Made by a program: the position numbers and the translations under genes | Source of the DNA: Puccinellia tenuiflora | Taxonomy: Eukaryota; Streptophyta; Magnoliopsida; Poales; Poaceae | NCBI GenBank assembly: GCA_012064385.1 | Contig: QRDG01000621.1 | Location: 1,472,243-1,536,242 of the forward strand | Length of the DNA stretch: 64,000 nucleotides | Reading direction: 5' to 3' | In this document: piece by piece, positions 11,346-21,870 of the stretch | Numbering within the stretch: position 1 is the first letter of the stretch | How the letters are laid out: each line of letters opens with the position of its first letter | Notes under the pieces: generated by a model | Databases searched by the model: none | The model's input: only the letters and a program-made list of their open reading frames with translations | Told to the model about the DNA's origin: nothing

Positions 11346-13511
11346 CTGCTCGTTCTCGAGTAGGTAAGTAATAACAAAATAATTTTTGAAGTGACATGCT
11401 ACCAATCACAATCAAGTTCAACTAATCATGTAAAGCATATGAACTGAATGCAATGATCCAAAATAAAGGTTCAGTGAATGAAACAAACAATGATTAACCA
11501 GGTAAAATGTCTAAATAAGAATCTACTGGCAAAGAGTACTTTCAAGTTTTAACAGCATAACACTTGACAATGATTGATAAATCACAAAGCAATATTGATT
11601 CAACAATGGAGTTTGGCCAACACAAAGGAAGATTTAAGTCTTCAGCATAAAGCTTCAACTTTTTTATCTCAAGATAAAGTCAATACAAAGTTTTCACAGT
11701 TAGACACAAAGATAACATGAAGTAAAACATGAACCAAAGTTGATACCAAGTGATTGCTTGAGGAGTTTATAAGGAGGAGGAAGACTTACTCAACATAAAA
11801 GTAAAAGAAAGGCCCTTCGCAGAGGGAAGCAGGGATTAATCATATGCTAGAGCTTTTATTTTTTTGATTTTTGATAGAAGTAAAACAGTTTTGTGACATG
11901 CATGCTTTCGTCAACGACTTCACAACAAAGAAACTAGCTAGTCCCCCATAACAAGTAAGGCTTTTAGACTTGTGAGAGCAGCTGGTTTAGAGGAACGAGT
12001 ATATTCCTCTTTCTCCTTTGTTTCACCACTAACCAATGTTTGAGTTGATTTCTCAGATTTTCATTGTGCGGAGGAGAATGGTGAGTTATATTTATATTTT
12101 GCTTAAGCCGCTCTCGTGTTGATTCAAGTGAGGACGTAAACCATCAACACCGGGTGAAAGGGGGAAATGACCATGCCTGTCACAAGTTATAACCAACTTC
12201 TTACTGCTTCCTCATGAGCTTATAAACAGAGGCACACAAAGGAGAATTTTGAATATTTTAAAGATAGCACATGAAATTTTACTTGGAGTGGCAGGGAAAT
12301 ACCACATGTAGGTAGGTATGGTGGACACACATGGAAAAGATTTTTGGCTTAGGGAGTTGGATGCATGAGAAGTATTCCCTCTCAGTACAAAGTTTTTGGG
12401 CTTAGCAGGATATCTAGCAAACACTTCTTACATGACAATTTCCACTTAACCAAACACCAATCAACTTATTTGAAACAAAACTAAAAGGGTGAAGCAACAT
12501 GAGCAAAACTTCCTAACTACAAAAGCTAACAGCTCTGAACAAGAGATGCTTGAAAACAAGAGCTAAAAGCATAAAAGACAAAGGCTAAACACTCAACACA
12601 TATAAGTGAAGCACAGGAGTGTATAATGAAAAAGCGGAGCGTATCTCTCTCCCAAACAAGCATGCATGGATCCGAATTATTGCAAGGACCAGAAAACTAA
12701 CACAAACAAACTGAAAGTAAAAACAAACCGACGCTCCAAGAACAGCACATAATGTGTAAAGGAATAAAAATATAGTACCATGAGAAAAACCGATGATTGT
12801 TGATGAAGAAGGGGATGCCTTGGGCATCCCCAAGCTTAGACGATTGTAACTTCTTGAATATTTCAGAGGGTCCATGGGGAGTCTCCCCAAGCTTAGGCTT
12901 TTGTTCCTTCTCAATCTTCCTCCATCACCTCGCACTTGGATACTTGAAAACTTCGTTCACGCAAAACTTATAGCAACTTCATTAAGGGGTTACTCCACAA
13001 AAACAATATCTTCCTTCAGTTCCAAAGCACATATCAAGAACTCATTTTTTACAACATTAGCTACTGTCACAAAGGTCTAAGTAAAGCTCTAGCTTTGAAA
13101 AAACTTCACTTTGCCCGCGAAAGAAGCAATGCAAAACTGAGGACAGAATCTGTCAAAAACAGAACAGACTGTAAAGATGAATTTTTTTGAGGCACTTCTG
13201 GACCTCAAATCAGAAAACTTAAAACTAAAAAAAGATAGACAAAACCCTGATGCTTTCTTTCAAAAATTTGCAGCCACAGGTAACATTCTGTGATAGTTTG
13301 GATTTTCGAAAAGTGAGGAACAGAAATCTGTTTCAGGACATCAAACTCACAAATTACTCTTCCTCTCTTTAGAGGCTATTCTTGGCACCAAAAACCAAAA
13401 AAAAAATATACAAGGTAGTTGTTACAGAAGTAACATCACCCAAAACTCAAAGAAAACAGTAGGTAAAAATAAAATGGGTTGCCTCCCATAAGCGCTTTTC
13501 TTTAAAGCCTT
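11346..13511 (-). mobile_element. Non-coding internal region of element 2
   Basis: No supportable ORF is present. The region shares ordered short motifs with element 1 (CATCCCCAAGCTTAG, CAGAATCTGTCAAAA, GGGTTGCCTCCC), which shows that the two internal regions are homologous. Confidence 0.7.
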
Positions 13512-14690
13512 TTAGCTAGGCATGATAATTTTAATGATGCTCTCATAAGAATAAGAGTTGAAACAAAAAGAGAGCATGAAGAAGCAAATATCAAATAATT
13601 TAAGCCTAACCCACTTCCTATGCATAGGAATCTTGTAATCAAATAAATCCACGAAGAACATAGTGATAAGCATAGGAAGATAAAACAAGAGCAATTTCAA
13701 AACTTTCAACATAAACAGAAGTGTTTTAGTGACATGAAAATTTTCATAACCATATTTCCCTCTCTCAAAATAATTTCCAGTAGCATCATGAACAAACTCA
13801 AAAATATAACTATCACATAAAACATGATTTTTATGATCTACAAGCACATAATTTTTGTTAAGCTCCAAAATAGTATGATCAAAATAAACATAAGTCATGA
13901 CCTTTCCAATCCCATTATTAAACATGTTTCTTTTTGGTTTCTTTGAGTTTGGGTGATGTTTAATAGGGGAATCATGGTCATAAGTGTAGCAAGCATCAAT
14001 TTCCTCAAAAAGGGGTATTTCAAGAGAATCCATGGGAACATAACATTCATCCTCCTTTGGTAAGCATGGAGGGTAATTATATAATGTAAGAGTTAGAGAG
14101 TTACTATCATTAGGAGGTAGATCCTCTGTTTGTCCTTCACTCTCCTGCTCTTTTTCATCCAATGAGATCTCAACTTCAGAAATTTCTTCTTCTTCCATGG
14201 TTTCCTGCAAGGCAATAATCTCTTCTTTTGGAGGATAAGTTGTCTCAAGAAATTTAGTAATATAAGGATTATCATTGTAATACTCAAGGCAATATCCAAG
14301 TATAACAAAATTTTCAGATTTGTAAGAAGCATCATCAATATCTTTAAGCACAAAAGTAATTTCATAGGCACCCATGAAAACAACAAATTCTTCAATTTGT
14401 TCAAGATTATCCAAGTCATAGTTTCCTTTAGCATAAGAGGCCAATATTTCATTATCATTATAATCACATTGGAAAGGGAGGTGTTTATGCCTCCTAGAGC
14501 AAAAAGATTCATTAAGGCACCAGGATTCATCATAAGTAGAGCAAAAGTTTTCAGCAAGACTATTCAATTCATTTATTTGTGCCCATAAGTGTTTCCCTTT
14601 TCCAGACAAGCGGTATTCCTTATAATATTTCTGTTGTTCCTCCGTGAACCCACCTTGCCAATAAGATCTAGTCTCACAGAAAGTAACCAT
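13512..14690 (-). CDS. Acidic uncharacterised protein of element 2, longest intact copy
   Basis: The ORF is open from an ATG at 14690, giving about 392 residues. This ATG is chosen over an upstream TTG because MVTFCETRSYWQGG aligns with element 1. The N-terminus holds a SYWQGGFTEEQQKYY segment. The middle is very acidic (runs of Glu and Asp around residues 160-200). Toward the C-terminus an HDATGNYFERGKYG motif is followed by hydrophobic stretches that could form membrane segments, ending with basic residues (YKIPMHRKWVRLK). It has no zinc knuckle, protease or polymerase motif. It lies just inside the 5' LTR, the usual gag position. The function is not recognised; an accessory, packaging or env-like role would be speculation. 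Confidence 0.8.
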   Translation of the reverse strand: MVTFCETRSYWQGGFTEEQQKYYKEYRLSGKGKHLWAQINELNSLAENFCSTYDESWCLNESFCSRRHKHLPFQCDYNDNEILASYAKGNYDLDNLEQIEEFVVFMGAYEITFVLKDIDDASYKSENFVILGYCLEYYNDNPYITKFLETTYPPKEEIIALQETMEEEEISEVEISLDEKEQESEGQTEDLPPNDSNSLTLTLYNYPPCLPKEDECYVPMDSLEIPLFEEIDACYTYDHDSPIKHHPNSKKPKRNMFNNGIGKVMTYVYFDHTILELNKNYVLVDHKNHVLCDSYIFEFVHDATGNYFERGKYGYENFHVTKTLLFMLKVLKLLLFYLPMLITMFFVDLFDYKIPMHRKWVRLKLFDICFFMLSFCFNSYSYESIIKIIMPS

Positions 14691-14889
14691 TGATAGCAAG
14701 TGAGGAACATTACATAATAACAGAATAGAACCGAAATAAACTAGGTGCTGGAATTTTTAATTTTTTTTGTGTTTTTCAGTTTTAAAGCAAACAAAAGGCA
14801 AAACAAGGCTAACAAAAAATATACTAGGCAAGACAATAACAAAGTAAAGTGAAAGGATGTGTGAAACTCCCCTAGCCGAAGCTTCCAAG

Positions 14890-14907
14890 TCCCCGGCAAC
14901 GGCGCCA
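14890..14907 (-). other. Primer-binding site of element 2, tRNA-Asp type
   Basis: The minus strand reads TGGCGCCGTTGCCGGGGA, identical to elements 1 and 5, 10 nt inside the 5' LTR. Confidence 0.9.
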
Positions 14908-14917
14908 GAAAACTTCT

Positions 14918-16438
14918 TGATGGCGTGTTGTTGGGAGACCCCAAGAGGAAGGTATGATGCAGCACAGAAGAAGTTTTCCCTTGATTACAAAAACAAGGTT
15001 ATCAAATCCAGTAGGACTTGGAGAAGGCTTAGAAAGGTGTCAATCTACTCTGGAGCTTGTAGATTAACGCGGACCTGCACACAATCACAAACAAACTACT
15101 TTGCCCCAACAAAACAAAGAGGTTGTCAATCTCTCCGGCTTGCCAAACACAAAGAATTAAATCTGTAGATGTAAAATATGATGAAATATGACCAGCGAGC
15201 AAATGATGATGAAAAGCTATGAAAATGGTTGTAAGTAATGTAGGAAAATAGGACCGGGGTCCATAGTTCACTAGAGGTGTCTCTCCAAAAGATATACATG
15301 ATGGGTAAACAAATTACAGCATGGCAATTGACAGAATTGTAGGCGCACAATAAGGCTATCATAAAACAATATAGTTCACCGCTTCATCTAATATGGGCAT
15401 TACGCCAAAATACATAGATCGTCGTCCAACTACATCTATGACTAATAATCCACTCTAGGATCGCTATCCAGCATGTCACTCAAAAGCATTAAGTTGCAAG
15501 CAACAGATCATTGCAATAAGCAAAGTGCATAATGTAAGCAATGTAGATAACACGAAGAAATCACACCGATGTTTTCTCACTAGTGGCAACAGCACATCTC
15601 TAGCCTTGACCGTTCCTATCACCGAACTCAGACAAAGAGAGGCATGAACCCACTATCTAGCATAAATACTCCCTCATACAACACTAACAATTACTCGGCC
15701 AAAGCAACACTAGCATCGGAGAGCATGCAAGATCATAGATGAAACACATAACTGAACAATCATGTAGCAATTACAAATAGATGATCTTGATCATGATAGG
15801 CAGCTCATAATATCTAAGAAATGGAGTGCAAGGAGGAGAGACAACCATCTAGCTACTGCTATGGACCCGTAGTCCCGTGGTGGACTACTCACGCATCACT
15901 CCGGAGGCAGGCATGGTGATGTAGATGCCTCCAGCGTCGATTCCCCTCTCCGGCAGGGTGCCGGGAAGAGCTTCTGAACCCTCCCGAACTAGGGTTTGAG
16001 ATGGCGGCGGCCTCGGACGTATTCTGGAAATTGTGATCAGCTCTTCTCTATTTTTAGGTGAGAGGGGAATTTATAGGTGAAGGGGCAATGCGAGGCGATA
16101 GATAGGGGCCCCAGGTGGGCCCCACGCGTGGCCAGGGGGGGCGGCCAGGTGGCTCCTGGAGCCCCTGTGCCTTCCCTCTGGCTGTCCTTCGAGCTCCGTC
16201 TTCGTTTCATATTGGAAATAGTTCCCGTAAATTTTGAGAGCAATCCGAGAAACTTCTCAGAACAACTTTTCTGAAACAAAAAGACAACAGAAAACGGGAA
16301 CTGGCACTGGGCATCTTGTTAATAGGTTAGTTGCATAAATTATGCCAAAATGATACAAAAACATTGTAAAAACATGTGGCATTGATATATAATCAAACAT
16401 GGAACATAAAAAATTATTGATATGTCGGAGACGTATCA
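14918..16438 (-). repeat. 5' LTR of element 2
   Basis: This 1521 bp repeat matches 9750-11326 apart from a roughly 43 nt deletion near 15755 and scattered substitutions. Confidence 0.93.
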
Positions 16439-16443
16439 TTGCA
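16439..16443. repeat. Right target site duplication of element 2 (TTGCA)
   Basis: Exact copy of 9745-9749. Confidence 0.95.
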
Positions 16444-18110
16444 CACTCAACATGCTGTCAAGTATGGTCTTCCCTTCATGCCACTTTTCCAAGCCTTTCT
16501 TCAAAGAAGTGACTTGAGCTTTGAGCTCATTTCTTTCCTCTACATGGTTAGTGACAACACAAGAGCTAGAGGAGGTAGATGCATCATTGTTGGAGCAACA
16601 AGGCATATAAAGTAATTCATCACAAGATGTACCAACATTGTGAGTGGATGAACTACGAGGACTAGCACAAGGCAATATAGCATTTTTATTAGAGGTTGTG
16701 CCATTGTCCACATGAGTCTAACTAGATGTTACCTCGGTAGTGATGGCCTCAAGAGCTAACCTTAGCCTAGAATGGGATGCTAGAAGATTCTCATTAGAGC
16801 TAGAGTGCTTTTCATGATTTTCTTCCAATTTCCCATACTTGGTAGTTAGCAACTCAAGTTGAGCCCTTATCTCAACATTCTCCTTCAAAATAGATGCTTC
16901 ACAACAAATGGAGTTAGTAGCATAAGCATCATTAACATTAGACATGGAAGAAGACAACTTGATGAGCTCATCATTCAATCTAGCATTTTCCTTTTTAAAC
17001 ACTTTATATTTAGCATGAGCATGGTCACATTCTTTAATGAGTTTAGCAATTATTTCATTATGAGATTCCTCAATAGATTCGAGTTTCTCTTGCTCTTCCT
17101 CAAGGGCATTCTCTAAAGATGCTTTTTCCATAGCATCCTCTCTTTCAATTCTACCATTTTCTTCAAGGCTTGTTTCTAAAGCCTTAATAATAAACCCACG
17201 CTCCATAAGGGTGCTCATGATTTCATGGAGGTTCTCACAAGCAATTTTATTCTTTGAAAGAGCATTAAGAATCATTAGACCTTTCTTATGAAAGGATGCA
17301 TCATTATCATTTTCTCCATCATTATTATTATCATCGTCACTACTTGAAGATTTAGCCATAAGGCAAAGGATGTTTGATGAAGATGAACCATTAATTAAGG
17401 AACTACTCAAGTTCACATCTTGTTCCATAGATAATTGGGTTTCCTCTACATTATTAATAGAACAAGAATTAGAGGGAACACAAACATTTTTATCATGGCA
17501 ACAAGGTAAAGCAAGCATATCATCATGAGATTTGGTTAAGCAACTATTACATGATATGCAGGGACTATCAACACTAGCATGTATGACATTTGGAGTGCTA
17601 GAAGAGTTTAAGTCCAACGATAGAACATTGCAATAAGATAGAGATGAAGGATCATCAACAGTGAGCTCACTAACATTATTGCATAACCTATCACTACTCA
17701 CCATCACATTAGTTTGTGACTTACCACATTTTGGTGAAGTAGACGAAGATGAGAACTCATCACGACCGGAGGTGGAGGGAGAACAATCATCCTCAATAGT
17801 CATGGACTTGCCGTATTTATCTTGAAGCTTTGTCCACAATTCATGAGCGTTCCGAAGAGGCATGATTCACTCAAGAAATACATCGCTCAAAACACAAATA
17901 AGACCATTATATGCTAGAGTATCGAGATAAGAGTTTTCCTCATCCTCTAAAGATAACTTTTGGGAATCCTTTGGAGGAGAAAAACCCATATCTACAATTC
18001 TCATTAGATTTGGGTCAATGTCCCTAAGGCATTCTGGTGTTGGCAAATGCTCTAAGGCACATAGATATTGATCGAGTGAAGGTTTATCCTAGCATCATGA
18101 CTAGACCGGC
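16444..18110 (-). pseudogene. N-terminal half of Copia-like gag (UBN2-like plus coiled coil)
   Basis: Reading leftward, about 18000-17870 encodes VDMGFSPPKDSQKLSLEDEE and a short degraded stretch with a stop. It continues from 17863 with MPLRNAHELWTKLQDKYG, a motif typical of the UBN2-type gag of plant Copia elements. The protein continues with a Ser/Asn/Cys-rich region, a poly-Asp stretch and a long Glu/Lys-rich predicted coiled coil. A stop near 16716 is followed by a further open segment to 16444, where element 2 interrupts the frame. The 3' half resumes at 9749. A sister copy lies on the plus strand at 38630-39717. The C-run at 18115-18125 marks the junction with the neighbouring LINE. 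The gag is dead because of stops and the insertion. Confidence 0.75.
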
Positions 18111-18114
18111 AGCT

Positions 18115-19608
18115 CCCCCCCCCCCTAGATGAGGATGAGGCGACTGACAATGTCGATGGTCAGCTTCTATCTCATCTAGTCGGTGAGGTGTCGGAGGTGG
18201 GTTTAGATGATACAGGGCTAGCATCTATTTATGACCTGCAAGGTACTGGTCGGAAATCTAAAAACGCTTCCGCAAAAAAGGACCAAAAGTCACGTAAAGT
18301 GGCTAAGTCGCCCAAATTTTCAAATGTTTCCCGATCAATAGCATGTTTATGAATAGCAGATGTCTTGGTGACTTGGCTAAACATCTACATATTGCACAGT
18401 GTATTCGGGATCATAATTTGGACTTTGTGGCAATTTTGAAAACGGGTAGACGGGACTTCCCAGAGAGTGTCCTTAACCGCATTTCAGGCGGATTGGATTT
18501 CCATTGGTACTGCACCCACCCCGAGGCAGATCCGGGGGCATTTTGCTCAGCGTTAACTCTAATTCTATGGATGTGTTAGCTGTTTCGGATGAGGATTTTC
18601 ATATCAAGTTCCACGTCCGTAACAAAGCTGATAATTTCATATGGAGTGTAGTTGCCGTGTATGGTGCCGCCCAAGAGGACCATAAGGCTGCGTTTCTTCC
18701 TGAATTGGTTAATCTAGCTAAAGACAACCCACACCCTATTCTTATAGGGGGGACTTTAATATGTTAAGATATCGACACGAGAAGAGCAGAGGTCAATTTG
18801 ATAATCATTGGCCCTTTCTTTTCAATGCTATCATTCACCGTTTGGATTTAAGAGAGGTACATATGATGGGTAGACAGTTCACTTGGGCGAACAGCCTTCC
18901 TGGGCCAACATACGAAAAGCTGGATCGTATACTTATGGATACAGACTGGGAATCTAAATATCCGCTGGTGTCCGTACGCGCTCTAGAGTGTATAGAAGCT
19001 TTATCGGATCACGCCCCAATTCTTTTGACCACAGGTTCACCGAGACCACATGATAAGCACCAATTTAAATTTGAATTGGGTTGGCTGTATCGTGAGGGGT
19101 TCGGCGAAATGGTTAAATAAATTTGGATGAAACCCATTGGTGGTAATACCCCAATACAAAGGTGGAATAACAAAATGCGGAATGTGCGCACCCACCTGCG
19201 TGGATGGGCACGACACATAGCGGGGATCCTTAAAAAAGAAAAAGCTTGACTGTCTGCCATCATTGATGAACTCGAGGAAATTGCGGAAACGCATCCGTTG
19301 TCCACGCAACAGATTGAAATCAAAAGACAATCAAATGCAAGGATAGCTCAACTGCTACGTGAAGAGGAACTCAAGTGGTATCAACGGTCAAAGGCTCAAT
19401 TTATTCTTGAAGGTGATTCGAATACTAGATACTTTCATAATGTCGCAATTGGATGACATAGAAAGAAACTTATTCATTCACTTCACCAAGATGAGGGTCT
19501 AATCGAGGGACAGGAAGAGCTTAAATGTTATATCACCAACTATTACAAGAGTATATTTGGGGCTCCAAAGGAAGGAAACTTCTCCCTTGACGAGTTCCGA
19601 ATAGATGA
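18115..19608 (+). mobile_element. LINE (L1-type) fragment with endonuclease domain
   Basis: About 18125-18352 reads as the C-terminal tail of an ORF1 (SKNASAKKDQKSRKVAKSPK) and ends in a stop. The second ORF starts near 18334. RCLGDLAKHLHIAQCIRDHN is the N-terminus of an L1-type apurinic endonuclease. It continues through a frameshift near 18540 and another near 18755 (ILIGG, the start of the expected GGDFN motif) to GRQFTWANSLPGPTYEKLDRIL and LSDHAPILL (the catalytic SDH). A linker toward the reverse transcriptase follows, with a stop near 19249. The RT itself is missing because the fragment ends abruptly at 19608. It is a dead copy in what appears to be the Copia relic. Confidence 0.85.
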
Positions 19609-21395
19609 TGTGACGCCCCGGGATCGGTACTATGTAGACTTCAGGGTTTCAGCCAAATCTGCATAATAACGATTCCAGGACGGCCACCAGGCATAACATG
19701 CACGTCGCAACACACACGTTATGCGGGTGAAATTGTGATAACATTACAATAGTTCTCGATGGAACCCACAAAAGAACATATATACAACAACGACTCACCG
19801 AGTCAAGAGTACAAAAGATACATTACAAAGATCGAATAACAACGGAAGCGAATAGTATCCGGCTACGGATAAGAATACAAATGGGACTAAGAGTCCTGAA
19901 GATAAACGAAGGCACCATATCCCTGCCCAGGCCAAGCCGGAGGGATTCCCAAGCTAACGTCGTCAGACTTCAAACCTATCGGCTGCATTGGAATAGCAGC
20001 CCTGAAGGGGGCAGTACTATAAACAATACTGGCAAGTAATACTCACAAGATATCAACATTGAATTCCGAGGAAAAGGGGTTGGTGGTTGAAGCGGCAGCA
20101 AGCAGCACTAACCACATATAGAGACACGCTACAACTTCCGTCCAATAGAGACAAGGTAAGAGAGCGCATAGGTAACCATTCATGCTAACACCAAACACAA
20201 CCCAGCCGATTCCTTACCCGCCCGTTTAAAACCACAGACAGCAAGCCCAAAGACACTCACACGGTTGACAATTTTATGGGTTATTATTAAAGTAAATTCT
20301 ATCTTACTATTCAAGTTATTATCATTAGGTGCAAGTTGTCTATGATGTTGTTAGCTAGGATCATCACCAAGTCGTCCATAACCGCGGACACGGCTTTTCG
20401 AAAAGATTTAACCATGCAGCGGTGCACAAATGTGGCCACACATTCTTCAACCCTCGATGCCAGCTATTAACACACTTCCTATGGTGTAACGTTAGGGTAT
20501 TCGATACTACACTTTCGTTCACTACCAAACAAGTCTAGGGAATCACCTAGCTAGGTCTGACCCACCTTGAAAGTCCGACCGAAGCTCCGAGGTGGACCTA
20601 ACCGTTGCGAGAACGGTGTAGGGACGCACACTCATATGATTACCCCTCCTTCCACATGCGATAAACACCCATGCCGCAAGCCCTACCGTTAGTAACCATC
20701 ACGTATAAGTCCCGGAGGCGTCCCATCCTTACCTGCATCACAAATAAATAAAGCGCCGCGCAAATGGAAACACCCGAACTAAGTTGTGGCGCCCTGGACA
20801 AGGCTGCAGATCTGGTACTAGGTCGAGGGGAGTTCCATTTCCTCCCACATGCGGGTAGTGCGCTCAGTCTTGGATCAGAGGACAAGAACTCCGGTCCTAG
20901 CGACACTAGCAGAACAAATCACCACAATTGGCCTTCTTCCGGTGCCTTATCTTTATTAATTATAAACCATCGCCAAACATTATAGACTATCATGTGAATT
21001 AAACCCAACTATCATATTAAAGCATAACTAGAACAAGACTCGAGCAAAACAAACCTAAGCATGCGCTACGACTCGCAAAGGCCAACAAGATAAACAAACA
21101 ACAGGTTAAAATGATGTGGAGGTGTGGCTATATCATGGCTGCCAGATAAACATGCAAATAGGATCGGGACACAAGCATCGTAACATAAGGCTAGCAAGGA
21201 ACAAAAGATAAGAGATGGAAAACAAGCAAAGATAGCAAGTGAGTAGTGCTTGCCTGCAATCTGGTAGAGGTAGCAGAACCTGTCGTTACTCACATCAACT
21301 CATCGTCCTATTCCTGAAGAAGCAACAAACACTGGACAACGGAAGAATGCATCTTACTCTACGGCAAAAGAACTGGCATGTTGATGCAATGCATG
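19609..21395. mobile_element. LTR-like fragment starting TGTGACGCCCCGG, no ORF
   Basis: The sequence changes sharply from LINE coding to TGTGACGCCCCGGGATCGG, a start common in grass LTRs. No coding domain is visible over 1.8 kb, and the far end is cut by the LTR at 21396. No second copy, primer site or target duplication was found in the window, so the class is inferred. Confidence 0.4.
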
Positions 21396-21850
21396 TGACG
21401 TGGGTACACCTTTCGGGTGTGCCACCATGGACTACCCTGGTGCGGAAGAAATAAAAGGCCCATATGTCATCAGGCCCAGGAAGGAGGCCCCGAAGGAAAG
21501 ATTCAGAGATATTAGGTCAGCAGGCCCAGATGTAAACCTAGTCGGTAACGGACCCGAGACCCAGTCCCACTATTTAAGGACTGGGAGGGCCACCGACCTA
21601 GGGTACGTTCATACTCACCGCCAGAAACCCTAGCGAGATCGAATCTCACGATCTCGCCATTGTAACCCATCTGTAAGCTCATCATCATCAATACCAGACA
21701 AGCATGACGTGGGGCTTTTACCTTCGGGGGCCTGAACCTGGGTAAATCTATCTTGTCAGCCGACGAATCCACCAGTACCACCATCTTCTTCTCCTATTCT
21801 TTCAACCCGAGGATGTCATCCGAGGGATTTGGCGTGGTAACCCCACGTCA
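21396..21850 (+). repeat. 5' LTR of Tat-lineage Gypsy element (element 4)
   Basis: This 455 bp segment begins TGACGTGGGT and ends CCCCACGTCA, an inverted terminal match. A primer-binding site follows. TATTTAAGG near 21570 could be its TATA region. No matching 3' LTR is present. Confidence 0.75.
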
Positions 21851-21852
21851 AT

Positions 21853-21870
21853 TGGCGCCGTCTCTGGGAA
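21853..21870 (+). other. Primer-binding site of element 4
   Basis: TGGCGCCGTCTCTGGGAA lies 2 nt after the LTR end. This form is frequent in grass Gypsy elements. The tRNA is not assigned here. Confidence 0.75.

Larger units (their letters stand above)
9750..16438 (-). mobile_element. Complete non-autonomous Athila-type LTR retrotransposon (element 2)
   Basis: LTRs at 9750-11326 and 14918-16438 start TGATGGCGTGTTG and end GACGTATCA. They flank 3.6 kb that carries a tRNA-Asp primer site and one long acidic ORF. A perfect 5 bp TTGCA duplication brackets the element. Removing it rejoins the two halves of a gag reading frame. No gag or pol is present inside. The left LTR has about 43 nt near 10600-10650 that are missing from the right LTR. 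The primer site and ORF type match element 1, but the LTR sequence differs. Confidence 0.95.
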
